From Brachionus manjavacas (Eukaryota; Rotifera; Eurotatoria; Ploima; Brachionidae): 64,000 nucleotides of DNA. Below, one piece after another: positions 30,601-45,600 of this stretch. The notes under the pieces were generated by a model. The model was given only the letters and a program-made list of their open reading frames with translations. It was not told the origin of the DNA and did not search any database. The DNA lies in NCBI GenBank assembly GCA_019054805.1, contig JAHQIY010000024.1:1017289-1081288 (forward strand), in the 5' to 3' direction. A program made the translations under genes and the position numbers. Position 1 is the first letter of the stretch. The number at the start of each line of letters is the position of its first letter.

Positions 30601-33600
30601 GCTATCAGAGTGATTAATATCTCAAATTCAAGAGCGCAAAAAGTTCTATATGATGCTTTTTACAGAAGTCGGAAAAAGGAAAAAGACAAGAAATTAGGCA
30701 CCTTCAAAAAAGTGCAAAAAACGCGTTTTTTTCGACTTTTCAATTCCTTTTTACGGAATGAATTTTTCGAATTTCGGAAAACCAAACATATCAATAGATA
30801 GATCTTGCAATTTTCTTGACTTTGGCTTTTACAGAACAAAAAAAACTCAAAGATACGGAAAGTTATGCATAATTGAAACTTTCAAGTGTTTTGAAATGAC
30901 ACAGTTTTCAAGTGACTGCAGAATGGTCAATTTTTTAGCTATCAGAGTGATTAATATCTCAAATTCAAGAGCGCAAAAAGTTCTATATGATGCTTTTTAC
31001 AGAAGTCGGAAAAAGGAAAAAGACAAGAAATTAGGCACCTTCAAAAAAGTGCAAAAAACGCGTTTTTTTCGACTTTTCAAGTACGTTTTTCGGAATGAAT
31101 TTTTCGAATTTCGGGAAACCAAACATATCAATAGATAGATCTTGCAATTTTCTTGACTTTGGCTTTTACAGAACAAAAAAGCTCAAAGATACGGAAAGTT
31201 ATGCATAATTGAAACTTTCAAGTGTTTTGAAATGACACAGTTTTCAAGTGACTGCAGAATGGTCAATTTTTTAGCTATCAGAGTGATTAATATCTCAAAT
31301 TCAAGAGCGCAAAAAGTTCTATATGATGCTTTTTACAGAAGTCGGAAAAAGGAAAAAGACAAGAAATTAGGCACCTTCAAAAAAGTGCAAAAAACGCGTT
31401 TTTTTCGACTTTTCAAGTACGTTTTTCGGAATGAATTTTTCGAATTTCGGAAAACCAAACATATCAATAGATAGATCTTGCAATTTTCTTGACTTTGGCT
31501 TTTACAGAACAAAAAAAGCTCAAAGATACGGAAAGTTATGCATAATTGAAACTTTCAAGTGTTTTGAAATGACACAGTTTTCAAGTGACTGCAGAATGGT
31601 CAATTTTTTAGCTATCAGAGTGATTAATATCTCAAATTCAAGAGCGCAAAAAGTTCTATATGATGCTTTTTACAGAAGTCGGAAAAAGGAAAAAGACAAG
31701 AAATTAGGCACCTTCAAAAAAGTGCAAAAAACGCGTTTTTTTCGACTTTTCAAGTACGTTTTTCGGAATGAATTTTTCGAATTTCGGAAAACCAAACATA
31801 TCAATAGATAGATCTTGCAATTTTCTTGACTTTGGCTTTTACAGAACTAAAAAAGCTCAAAGATACGGAAAGTTATGCATAATTGAAACTTTCAAGTGTT
31901 TTGAAATGACACAGTTTTCAAGTGACTGCAGAATGGTCAATTTTTTAGCTATCAGAGTGATTAATATCTCAAATTCAAGAGCGCAAAAAGTTCTATATGA
32001 TGCTTTTTACAGAAGTCGGAAAAAGGAAAAAGACAAGAAATTAGGCACCTTCAAAAAAGTGCAAAAAACGCGTTTTTTTCGACTTTTCAAGTACGTTTTT
32101 CGGAATGAATTTTTCGAATTTCGGAAAACCAAACATATCAATAGATAGATCTTGCAATTTTCTTGACTTTGGCTTTTACAGAACAAAAAAAACTCAAAGA
32201 TACGGAAAGTTATGCATAATTGAAACTTTCAAGTGTTTTGAAATGACACAGTTTTCAAGTGACTGCAGAATGGTCAATTTTTTAGCTATCAGAGTGATTA
32301 ATATCTCAAATTCAAGAGCGCAAAAAGTTCTATATGATGCTTTTTACAGAAGTCGGAAAAAGGAAAAAGACAAGAAATTAGGCACCTTCAAAAAAGTGCA
32401 AAAAACGCGTTTTTTTCGACTTTTCAAGTACGTTTTTCGGAATGAATTTTTCGAATTTCGGAAAACCAAACATATCAATAGATAGATCTTGCAATTTTCT
32501 TGACTTTGGCTTTTACAGAACAAAAAAGCTCAAAGATACGGAAAGTTATGCATAATTGAAACTTTCAAGTGTTTTGAAATGACACAGTTTTCAAGTGACT
32601 GCAGAATGGTCAATTTTTTAGCTATCAGAGTGATTAATATCTCAAATTCAAGAGCGCAAAAAGTTCTATATGATGCTTTTTACAGAAGTCGGAAAAAGGA
32701 AAAAGACAAGAAATTAGGCACCTTCAAAAAAGTGCAAAAAACGCGTTTTTTTCGACTTTTCAAGTAAGTTTTTCGAATGAATTTTTCGAATTTCGGGAAA
32801 CCAATCATATCAATAGATAGATCTTGCAATTTTCTTGACTTTGGCTTTTACAGAACCAAAAAAGCTCAAATATACCGAAGTTATGAATAATTGAAACTTT
32901 AAAGTGTTTTGAAATGACACAGTTTTCAAGTGACTGCAGAATGGTCAATTTTTTAGCTATCAGAGTGATTAATATCTCAAATTCAAGAGCGCAAAAAGTT
33001 CTATATGATGCTTTTTACAGAAGTCGGAAAAAGGAAAAAGACAAGAAATTAGGCACCTTCAAAAAAGTGCAAAAAACGCGTTTTTTTCGACTTTTCAAGT
33101 ACGTTTTTCGGAATGAATTTTTCGAATTTCGGAAAACCAAACATATCAATAGATAGATCTTGCAATTTTCTTGACTTTGGCTTTTACAGAACAAAAAAGC
33201 TCAAAGATACGGAAAGTTATGCATAATTGAAACTTTCAAGTGTTTTGAAATGACACAGTTTTCAAGTGACTGCAGAATGGTCAATTTTTTAGCTATCAGA
33301 GTGATTAATATCTCAAATTCAAGAGCGCAAAAAGTTCTATATGATGCTTTTTACAGAAGTCGGAAAAAGGAAAAAGACAAGAAATTAGGCACCTTCAAAA
33401 AAGTGCAAAAAACGCGTTTTTTTCGACTTTTCAAGTACGTTTTTCGGAATGAATTTTTCGAATTTCGGAAAACCAAACATATCAATAGATAGATCTTGCA
33501 ATTTTCTTGACTTTGGCTTGTACAGAACAAAAAAAGCTCAAAGATACGGAAAGTTATGCATAATTGAAACTTTCAAGTGTTTTGAAATGACACAGTTTTC

Positions 33601-36600
33601 AAGTGACTGCAGAATGGTCAATTTTTTAGCTATCAGAGTGATTAATATCTCAAATTCAAGAGCGCAAAAAGTTCTATATGATGCTTTTTACAGAAGTCGG
33701 AAAAAGGAAAAAGACAAGAAATTAGGCACCTTCAAAAAAGTGCAAAAAACGCGTTTTTTTCGACTTTTCAAGTACGTTTTTCGGAATGAATTTTTCGAAT
33801 TTCGGGAAACCAAACATATCAATAGATAGATCTTGCAATTTTCTTGACTTTGGCTTTTACAGAACAAAAAAGCTCAAAGATACGGAAAGTTATGCATAAT
33901 TGAAACTTTCAAGTGTTTTGAAATGACACAGTTTTCAAGTGACTGCAGAATGGTCAATTTTTTAGCTATCAGAGTGATTAATATCTCAAATTCAAGAGCG
34001 CAAAAAGTTCTATATGATGCTTTTTACAGAAGTCGGAAAAAGGAAAAAGACAAGAAATTAGGCACCTTCAAAAAAGTGCAAAAAACGCGTTTTTTTCGAC
34101 TTTTCAAGTACGTTTTTCGGAATGAATTTTTCGAATTTCGGAAAACCAAACATATCAATAGATAGATCTTGCAATTTTCTTGACTTTGGCTTTTACTGAA
34201 CTAAAAAAGCTCAAAGATACGGAAAGTTATGCATAATTGAAACTTTCAAGTGTTTTGAAATGACACAGTTTTCAAGTGACTGCAGAATGGTCAATTTTTT
34301 AGCTATCAGAGTGATTAATATCTCAAATTCAAGAGCGCAAAAAGTTCTATATGATGCTTTTTACAGAAGTCGGAAAAAGGAAAAAGACAAGAAATTAGGC
34401 ACCTTCAAAAAAGTGCAAAAAACGCGTTTTTTTCGACTTTTCAAGTACGTTTTTCGGAATGAATTTTTCGAATTTCGGAAAACCAAACATATCAATAGAT
34501 AGATCTTGCAATTTTCTTGACTTTGGCTTTTACAGAACAAAAAAAGCTCAAAGATACGGAAAGTTATGCATAATTGAAACTTTCAAGTGTTTTGAAATGA
34601 CACAGTTTTCAAGTGACTGCAGAATGGTCAATTTTTTAGCTATCAGAGTGATTAATATCTCAAATTCAAGAGCGCAAAAAGTTCTATATGATGCTTTTTA
34701 CAGAAGTCGGAAAAAGGAAAAAGACAAGAAATTAGGCACCTTCAAAAAAGTGCAAAAAACGCGTTTTTTTCGACTTTTCAAGTACGTTTTTCGGAATGAA
34801 TTTTTCGAATTTCGGAAAACCAAACATATCAATAGATAGATCTTGCAATTTTCTTGACTTTGGCTTTTACAGAACAAAAAAAGCTCAAAGATACGGAAAG
34901 TTATGCATAATTGAAACTTTCAAGTGTTTTGAAATGACACAGTTTTCAAGTGACTGCAGAATGGTCAATTTTTTAGCTATCAGAGTGATTAATATCTCAA
35001 ATTCAAGAGCGCAAAAAGTTCTATATGATGCTTTTTACAGAAGTCGGAAAAAGGAAAAAGACAAGAAATTAGGCACCTTCAAAAAAGTGCAAAAAACGCG
35101 TTTTTTTCGACTTTTCAAGTACGTTTTTCGGAATGAATTTTTCGAATTTCGGGAAACCAAACATATCAATAGATAGATCTTGCAATTTTCTTGACTTTGG
35201 CTTTTACAGAACAAAAAAGCTCAAAGATACGGAAAGTTATGCATAATTGAAACTTTCAAGTGTTTTGAAATGACACAGTTTTCAAGTGACTGCAGAATGG
35301 TCAATTTTTTAGCTATCAGAGTGATTAATATCTCAAATTCAAGAGCGCAAAAAGTTCTATATGATGCTTTTTACAGAAGTCGGAAAAAGGAAAAAGACAA
35401 GAAATTAGGCACCTTCAAAAAAGTGCAAAAAACGCGTTTTTTTCGACTTTTCAAGTACGTTTTTCGGAATGAATTTTTCGAATTTCGGGAAACCAAACAT
35501 ATCAATAGATAGATCTTGCAATTTTCTTGACTTTGGCTTTTACAGAACAAAAATAGCTCAAAGATACCGAAAGTTATGCGTAATTGAAACTTTCAAGTGT
35601 TTTGAAATGACACAGTTTTCAAGTGACTGCAGAATGGTCAATTTTTTAGCTATCAGAGTGATTAATATCTCAAATTCAAGAGCGCAAAAAGTTCTATATG
35701 ATGCTTTTTACAGAAGTCGGAAAAAGGAAAAAGACAAGAAATTAGGCACCTTCAAAAAAGTGCAAAAAACGCGTTTTTTTCGACTTTTCAAGTACGTTTT
35801 TCGGAATGAATTTTTCGAATTTCGGGAAACCAAACATATCAATAGATAGATCTTGCAATTTTCTTGACTTTGGCTTTTACAGAACAAAAAGGCTCAAAGA
35901 TACGGAAAGTTATGCATAATTGAAACTTTCAAGTGTTTTGAAATGACACAGTTTTCAAGTGACTGCAGAATGGTCAATTTTTTAGCTATCAGAGTGATTA
36001 ATATCTCAAATTCAAGAGCGCAAAAAGTTCTATATGATGCTTTTTACAGAAGTCGGAAAAAGGAAAAAGACAAGAAATTAGGCACCTTCAAAAAAGTGCA
36101 AAAAACGCGTTTTTTTCGACTTTTCAAGTACGTTTTTCGGAATGAATTTTTCGAATTTCGGAAAACCAAACATATCAATAGATAGATCTTGCAATTTTCT
36201 TGACTTTGGCTTTTACAGAACAAAAAGGCTCAAAGATACGGAAAGTTATGCATAATTGAAACTTTCAAGTGTTTTGAAATGACACAGTTTTCAAGTGACT
36301 GCAGAATGGTCAATTTTTTAGCTATCAGAGTGATTAATATCTCAAATTCAAGAGCGCAAAAAGTTCTATATGATGCTTTTTACAGAAGTCGGAAAAAGGA
36401 AAAAGACAAGAAATTAGGCACCTTCAAAAAAGTGCAAAAAACGCGTTTTTTTCGACTTTTCAAGTACGTTTTTCGGAATGAATTTTTCGAATTTCGGAAA
36501 ACCAAACATATCAATAGATAGATCTTGCAATTTTCTTGACTTTGGCTTTTACAGAACAAAAAAAGCTCAAAGATACGGAAAGTTATGCATAATTGAAACT

Positions 36601-39600
36601 TTCAAGTGTTTTGAAATGACACAGTTTTCAAGTGACTGCAGAATGGTCAATTTTTTAGCTATCAGAGTGATTAATATCTCAAATTCAAGAGCGCAAAAAG
36701 TTCTATATGATGCTTTTTACAGAAGTCGGAAAAAGGAAAAAGACAAGAAATTAGGCACCTTCAAAAAAGTGCAAAAAACGCGTTTTTTTCGACTTTTCAA
36801 GTACGTTTTTCGGAATGAATTTTTCGAATTTCGGGAAACCAAACATATCAATAGATAGATCTTGCAATTTTCTTGACTTTGGCTTTTACAGAACCAAAAA
36901 AGCTCAAAGATACGGAAAGTTATGCATAATTGAAACTTTCAAGTGTTTTGAAATGACACAGTTTTCAAGTGACTGCAGAATGGTCAATTTTTTAGCTATC
37001 AGAGTGATTAATATCTCAAATTCAAGAGCGCAAAAAGTTCTATATGATGCTTTTTACAGAAGTCGGAAAAAGGAAAAAGACAAGAAATTAGGCACCTTCA
37101 AAAAAGTGCAAAAAACGCGTTTTTTTCGACTTTTCAAGTACGTTTTTCGGAATGAATTTTTCGAATTTCGGGAAACCAAACATATCAATAGATAGATCTT
37201 GCAATTTTCTTGACTTTGGCTTTTACAGAACAAAAAAAGCTCAAAGATACGGAAAGTTATGCATAATTGAAACTTTCAAGTGTTTTGAAATGACACAGTT
37301 TTCAAGTGACTGCAGAATGGTCAATTTTTTAGCTATCAGAGTGATTAATATCTCAAATTCAAGAGCGCAAAAAGTTCTATATGATGCTTTTTACAGAAGT
37401 CGGAAAAAGGAAAAAGACAAGAAATTAGGCACCTTCAAAAAAGTGCAAAAAACGCGTTTTTTTCGACTTTTCAAGTACGTTTTTCGGAATGAATTTTTCG
37501 AATTTCGGAAAACCAAACATATCAATAGATAGATCTTGCAATTTTCTTGACTTTGGCTTTTACAGAACAAAAAAAGCTCAAAGATACGGAAAGTTATGCA
37601 TAATTGAAACTTTCAAGTGTTTTGAAATGACACAGTTTTCAAGTGACTGCAGAATGGTCAATTTTTTAGCTATCAGAGTGATTAATATCTCAAATTCAAG
37701 AGCGCAAAAAGTTCTATATGATGCTTTTTACAGAAGTCGGAAAAAGGAAAAAGACAAGAAATTAGGCACCTTCAAAAAAGTGCAAAAAACGCGTTTTTTT
37801 CGACTTTTCAAGTACGTTTTTCGGAATGAATTTTTCGAATTTCGGAAAACCAAACATATCAATAGATAGATCTTGCAATTTTCTTGACTTTGGCTTTTAC
37901 AGAACTAAAAAAGCTCAAAGATACGGAAAGTTATGCATAATTGAAACTTTCAAGTGTTTTGAAATGACACAGTTTTCAAGTGACTGCAGAATGGTCAATT
38001 TTTTAGCTATCAGAGTGATTAATATCTCAAATTCAAGAGCGCAAAAAGTTCTATATGATGCTTTTTACAGAAGTCGGAAAAAGGAAAAAGACAAGAAATT
38101 AGGCACCTTCAAAAAAGTGCAAAAAACGCGTTTTTTTCGACTTTTCAAGTACGTTTTTCGGAATGAATTTTTCGAATTTCGGAAAACCAAACATATCAAT
38201 AGATAGATCTTGCAATTTTCTTGACTTTGGCTTTTACAGAACAAAAAAAGCTCAAAGATACGGAAAGTTATGCATAATTGAAACTTTCAAGTGTTTTGAA
38301 ATGACACAGTTTTCAAGTGACTGCAGAATGGTCAATTTTTTAGCTATCAGAGTGATTAATATCTCAAATTCAAGAGCGCAAAAAGTTCTATATGATGCTT
38401 TTTACAGAAGTCGGAAAAAGGAAAAAGACAAGAAATTAGGCACCTTCAAAAAAGTGCAAAAAACGCGTTTTTTTCGACTTTTCAAGTACGTTTTTCGGAA
38501 TGAATTTTTCGAATTTCGGAAAACCAAACATATCAATAGATAGATCTTGCAATTTTCTTGACTTTGGCTTTTACAGAACAACAAAGCTCAAAGATACGGA
38601 AAGTTATGCATAATTGAAACTTTCAAGTGTTTTGAAATGACACAGTTTTCAAGTGACTGCAGAATGGTCAATTTTTTAGCTATCAGAGTGATTAATATCT
38701 CAAATTCAAGAGCGCAAAAAGTTCTATATGATGCTTTTTACAGAAGTCGGAAAAAGGAAAAAGACAAGAAATTAGGCACCTTCAAAAAAGTGCAAAAAAC
38801 GCGTTTTTTTCGACTTTTCAAGTACGTTTTTCGGAATGAATTTTTCGAATTTCGGAAAACCAAACATATCAATAGATAGATCTTGCAATTTTCTTGACTT
38901 TGGCTTTTACAGAACAAAAAAAGCTCAAAGATACGGAAAGTTATGCATAATTGAAACTTTCAAGTGTTTTGAAATGACACAGTTTTCAAGTGACTGCAGA
39001 ATGGTCAATTTTTTAGCTATCAGAGTGATTAATATCTCAAATTCAAGAGCGCAAAAAGTTCTATATGATGCTTTTTACAGAAGTCGGAAAAAGGAAAAAG
39101 ACAAGAAATTAGGCACCTTCAAAAAAGTGCAAAAAACGCGTTTTTTTCGACTTTTCAAGTACGTTTTTCGGAATGAATTTTTCGAATTTCGGAAAACCAA
39201 ACATATCAATAGATAGATCTTGCAATTTTCTTGACTTTGGCTTTTACAGAACAAAACAGCTCAAAGATACGGAAAGTTATGCATAATTGAAACTTTCAAG
39301 TGTTTTGAAATGACACAGTTTTCAAGTGACTGCAGAATGGTCAATTTTTTAGCTATCAGAGTGATTAATATCTCAAATTCAAGAGCGCAAAAAGTTCTAT
39401 ATGATGCTTTTTACAGAAGTCGGAAAAAGGAAAAAGACAAGAAATTAGGCACCTTCAAAAAAGTGCAAAAAACGCGTTTTTTTCGACTTTTCAAGTACGT
39501 TTTTCGGAATGAATTTTTCGAATTTCGGAAAACCAAACATATCAATAGATAGATCTTGCAATTTTCTTGACTTTGGCTTTTACAGAACCAAAAAAGCTCA

Positions 39601-42600
39601 AAGATACGGAAAGTTATGCATAATTGAAACTTTCAAGTGTTTTGAAATGACACAGTTTTCAAGTGACTGCAGAATGGTCAATTTTTTAGCTATCAGAGTG
39701 ATTAATATCTCAAATTCAAGAGCGCAAAAAGTTCTATATGATGCTTTTTACAGAAGTCGGAAAAAGGAAAAAGACAAGAAATTAGGCACCTTCAAAAAAG
39801 TGCAAAAAACGCGTTTGTTTCGACTTTTCAAGTACGTTTTTCAGAATGAATTTGTCGAATTTCGGAAAACCAAACATATCAATAGATAGATCTTGCAATT
39901 TTCTTGACTTTGGCTTTTACAGAACAAAAAAAGCTCAAAGATACGGAAAGTTATGCATAATTGAAACTTTCAAGTGTTTTGAAATGACACAGTTTTCAAG
40001 TGACTGCAGAATGGTCAATTTTTTAGCTATCAGAGTGATTAATATCTCAAATTCAAGAGCGCAAAAAGTTCTATATGATGCTTTTTACAGAAGTCGGAAA
40101 AAGGAAAAAGACAAGAAATTAGGCACCTTCAAAAAAGTGCAAAAAACGCGTTTTTTTCGACTTTTCAAGTACGTTTTTCGGAATGAATTTTTCGAATTTC
40201 GGAAAACCAAACATATCAATAGATAGATCTTGCAATTTTCTTGACTTTGGCTTTTACAGAACAAAAAAAGCTCAAAGATACGGAAAGTTATGCATAATTG
40301 AAACTTTCAAGTGTTTTGAAATGACACAGTTTTCAAGTGACTGCAGAATGGTCAATTTTTTAGCTATCAGAGTGATTAATATCTCAAATTCAAGAGCGCA
40401 AAAAGTTCTATATGATGCTTTTTACAGAAGTCGGAAAAAGGAAAAAGACAAGAAATTAGGCACCTTCAAAAAAGTGCAAAAAACGCGTTTTTTTCGACTT
40501 TTCAAGTACGTTTTTCGGAATGAATTTTTCGAATTTCGGGAAACCAAACATATCAATAGATAGATCTTGCAATTTTCTTGACTTTGGCTTTTACAGAACA
40601 AAAAAGCTCAAAGATACGGAAAGTTATGCATAATTGAAACTTTCAAGTGTTTTGAAATGACACAGTTTTCAAGTGACTGCAGAATGGTCAATTTTTTAGC
40701 TATCAGAGTGATTAATATCTCAAATTCAAGAGCGCAAAAAGTTCTATATGATGCTTTTTACAGAAGTCGGAAAAAGGAAAAAGACAAGAAATTAGGCACC
40801 TTCAAAAAAGTGCAAAAAACGCGTTTTTTTCGACTTTTCAAGTACGTTTTTCGGAATGAATTTTTCGAATTTCGGGAAACCAAACATATCAATAGATAGA
40901 TCTTGCAATTTTCTTGACTTTGGCTTTTACAGAACAAAAAAGCTCAAAGATACGGAAAGTTATGCATAATTGAAACTTTCAAGTGTTTTGAAATGACACA
41001 GTTTTCAAGTGACTGCAGAATGGTCAATTTTTTAGCTATCAGAGTGATTAATATCTCAAATTCAAGAGCGCAAAAAGTTCTATATGATGCTTTTTACAGA
41101 AGTCGGAAAAAGGAAAAAGACAAGAAATTAGGCACCTTCAAAAAAGTGCAAAAAACGCGTTTTTTTCGACTTTTCAAGTACGTTTTTCGGAATGAATTTT
41201 TCGAATTTCGGAAAACCAAACATATCAATAGATAGATCTTGCAATTTTCTTGACTTTGGCTTTTACAGAACTAAAAAAGCTCAAAGATACGGAAAGTTAT
41301 GCATAATTGAAACTTTCAAGTGTTTTGAAATGACACAGTTTTCAAGTGACTGCAGAATGGTCAATTTTTTAGCTATCAGAGTGATTAATATCTCAAATTC
41401 AAGAGCGCAAAAAGTTCTATATGATGCTTTTTACAGAAGTCGGAAAAAGGAAAAAGACAAGAAATTAGGCACCTTCAAAAAAGTGCAAAAAACGCGTTTT
41501 TTTCGACTTTTCAAGTACGTTTTTCGGAATGAATTTTTCGAATTTCGGGAAACCAAACATATCAATAGATAGATCTTGCAATTTTCTTGACTTTGGCTTT
41601 TACAGAACAAAAATAGCTCAAAGATACCGAAAGTTATGCGTAATTGAAACTTTCAAGTGTTTTGAAATGACACAGTTTTCAAGTGACTGCAGAATGGTCA
41701 ATTTTTTAGCTATCAGAGTGATTAATATCTCAAATTCAAGAGCGCAAAAAGTTCTATATGATGCTTTTTACAGAAGTCGGAAAAAGGAAAAAGACAAGAA
41801 ATTAGGCACCTTCAAAAAAGTGCAAAAAACGCGTTTTTTTCGACTTTTCAAGTACGTTTTTCGGAATGAATTTTTCGAATTTCGGGAAACCAAACATATC
41901 AATAGATAGATCTTGCAATTTTCTTGACTTTGGCTTTTACAGAACAAAAATAGCTCAAAGATACCGAAAGTTATGCGTAATTGAAACTTTCAAGTGTTTT
42001 GAAATGACACAGTTTTCAAGTGACTGCAGAATGGTCAATTTTTTAGCTATCAGAGTGATTAATATCTCAAATTCAAGAGCGCAAAAAGTTCTATATGATG
42101 CTTTTTACAGAAGTCGGAAAAAGGAAAAAGACAAGAAATTAGGCACCTTCAAAAAAGTGCAAAAAACGCGTTTTTTTCGACTTTTCAAGTACGTTTTTCG
42201 GAATGAATTTTTCGAATTTCGGAAAACCAAACATATCAATAGATAGATCTTGCAATTTTCTTGACTTTGGCTTTTACAGAACAAAAAAAGCTCAAAGATA
42301 CGGAAAGTTATGCATAATTGAAACTTTCAAGTGTTTTGAAATGACACAGTTTTCAAGTGACTGCAGAATGGTCAATTTTTTAGCTATCAGAGTGATTAAT
42401 ATCTCAAATTCAAGAGCGCAAAAAGTTCTATATGATGCTTTTTACAGAAGTCGGAAAAAGGAAAAAGACAAGAAATTAGGCACCTTCAAAAAAGTGCAAA
42501 AAACGCGTTTTTTTCGACTTTTCAAGTACGTTTTTCGGAATGAATTTTTCGAATTTCGGAAAACCAAACATATCAATAGATAGATCTTGCAATTTTCTTG

Positions 42601-45600
42601 ACTTTGGCTTTTACAGAACCAAAAAAGCTCAAAGATACGGAAAGTTATGCATAATTGAAACTTTCAAGTGTTTTGAAATGACACAGTTTTCAAGTGACTG
42701 CAGAATGGTCAATTTTTTAGCTATCAGAGTGATTAATATCTCAAATTCAAGAGCGCAAAAAGTTCTATATGATGCTTTTTACAGAAGTCGGAAAAAGGAA
42801 AAAGACAAGAAATTAGGCACCTTCAAAAAAGTGCAAAAAACGCGTTTTTTTCGACTTTTCAATTCCTTTTTTCGGAATGAATTTTTCGAATTTCGGGAAA
42901 CCAAACATATCAATAGATAGATCTTGCAATTTTCTTGACTTTGGCTTTTACAGAACAAAAAAAGCTCAAAGATACGGAAAGTTATGCATAATTGAAACTT
43001 TCAAGTGTTTTGAAATGACACAGTTTTCAAGTGACTGCAGAATGGTCAATTTTTTAGCTATCAGAGTGATTAATATCTCAAATTCAAGAGCGCAAAAAGT
43101 TCTATATGATGCTTTTTACAGAAGTCGGAAAAAGGAAAAAGACAAGAAATTAGGCACCTTCAAAAAAGTGCAAAAAACGCGTTTTTTTCGACTTTTCAAG
43201 TACGTTTTTCGGAATGAATTTTTCGAATTTCGGAAAACCAAACATATCAATAGATAGATCTTGCAATTTTCTTGACTTTGGCTTTTACAGAACTAAAAAA
43301 GCTCAAAGATACGGAAAGTTATGCATAATTGAAACTTTCAAGTGTTTTGAAATGACACAGTTTTCAAGTGACTGCAGAATGGTCAATTTTTTAGCTATCA
43401 GAGTGATTAATATCTCAAATTCAAGAGCGCAAAAAGTTCTATATGATGCTTTTTACAGAAGTCGGAAAAAGGAAAAAGACAAGAAATTAGGCACCTTCAA
43501 AAAAGTGCAAAAAACGCGTTTTTTTCGACTTTTCAAGTACGTTTTTCGGAATGAATTTTTCGAATTTCGGAAAACCAAACATATCAATAGATAGATCTTG
43601 CAATTTTCTTGACTTTGGCTTTTACAGAACCAAAAAAGCTCAAAGATACGGAAAGTTATGCATAATTGAAACTTTCAAGTGTTTTGAAATGACACAGTTT
43701 TCAAGTGACTGCAGAATGGTCAATTTTTTAGCTATCAGAGTGATTAATATCTCAAATTCAAGAGCGCAAAAAGTTCTATATGATGCTTTTTACAGAAGTC
43801 GGAAAAAGGAAAAAGACAAGAAATTAGGCACCTTCAAAAAAGTGCAAAAAACGCGTTTTTTTCGACTTTTCAAGTACGTTTTTCGGAATGAATTTTTCGA
43901 ATTTCGGGAAACCAAACATATCAATAGATAGATCTTGCAATTTTCTTGACTTTGGCTTTTACAGAACAAAAAAAGCTCAAAGATACGGAAAGTTATGCAT
44001 AATTGAAACTTTCAAGTGTTTTGAAATGACACAGTTTTCAAGTGACTGCAGAATGGTCAATTTTTTAGCTATCAGAGTGATTAATATCTCAAATTCAAGA
44101 GCGCAAAAAGTTCTATATGATGCTTTTTACAGAAGTCGGAAAAAGGAAAAAGACAAGAAATTAGGCACCTTCAAAAAAGTGCAAAAAACGCGTTTTTTTC
44201 GACTTTTCAAGTACGTTTTTCGGAATGAATTTTTCGAATTTCGGGAAACCAAACATATCAATAGATAGATCTTGCAATTTTCTTGACTTTGGCTTTTACA
44301 GAACAAAAAAAGCTCAAAGATACGGAAAGTTATGCATAATTGAAACTTTCAAGTGTTTTGAAATGACACAGTTTTCAAGTGACTGCAGAATGGTCAATTT
44401 TTTAGCTATCAGAGTGATTAATATCTCAAATTCAAGAGCGCAAAAAGTTCTATATGATGCTTTTTACAGAAGTCGGAAAAAGGAAAAAGACAAGAAATTA
44501 GGCACCTTCAAAAAAGTGCAAAAAACGCGTTTTTTTCGACTTTTCAAGTACGTTTTTCGGAATGAATTTTTCGAATTTCGGAAAACCAAACATATCAATA
44601 GATAGATCTTGCAATTTTCTTGACTTTGGCTTTTACAGAACCAAAAAAGCTCAAAGATACGGAAAGTTATGCATAATTGAAACTTTCAAGTGTTTTGAAA
44701 TGACACAGTTTTCAAGTGACTGCAGAATGGTCAATTTTTTAGCTATCAGAGTGATTAATATCTCAAATTCAAGAGCGCAAAAAGTTCTATATGATGCTTT
44801 TTACAGAAGTCGGAAAAAGGAAAAAGACAAGAAATTAGGCACCTTCAAAAAAGTGCAAAAAACGCGTTTTTTTCGACTTTTCAAGTACGTTTTTCGGAAT
44901 GAATTTTTCGAATTTCGGAAAACCAAACATATCAATAGATAGATCTTGCAATTTTCTTGACTCTGGCTTTTACATAAAAAAAAAAGCTCAAAGATACGGA
45001 AAGTTATGCATAATTGAAACTTTCAAGTGTTTTGAAATGACACAGTTTTCAAGTGACTGCAGAATGGTCAATTTTTTAGCTATCAGAGTGATTAATATCT
45101 CAAATTCAAGAGCGCAAAAAGTTCTATATGATGCTTTTTACAGAAGTCGGAAAAAGGAAAAAGACAAGAAATTAGGCACCTTCAAAAAAGTGCAAAAAAC
45201 GCGTTTTTTTCGACTTTTCAAGTACGTTTTTCGGAATGAATTTTTCGAATTTCGGGAAACCAAACATATCAATAGATAGATCTTGCAATTTTCTTGACTT
45301 TGGCTTTTACAGAACAAAAAAAGCTCAAAGATACGGAAAGTTATGCATAATTGAAACTTTCAAGTGTTTTGAAATGACACAGTTTTCAAGTGACTGCAGA
45401 ATGGTCAATTTTTTAGCTATCAGAGTGATTAATATCTCAAATTCAAGAGCGCAAAAAGTTCTATATGATGCTTTTTACAGAAGTCGGAAAAAGGAAAAAG
45501 ACAAGAAATTAGGCACCTTCAAAAAAGTGCAAAAAACGCGTTTTTTTCGACTTTTCAAGTACGTTTTTCGGAATGAATTTTTCGAATTTCGGGAAACCAA

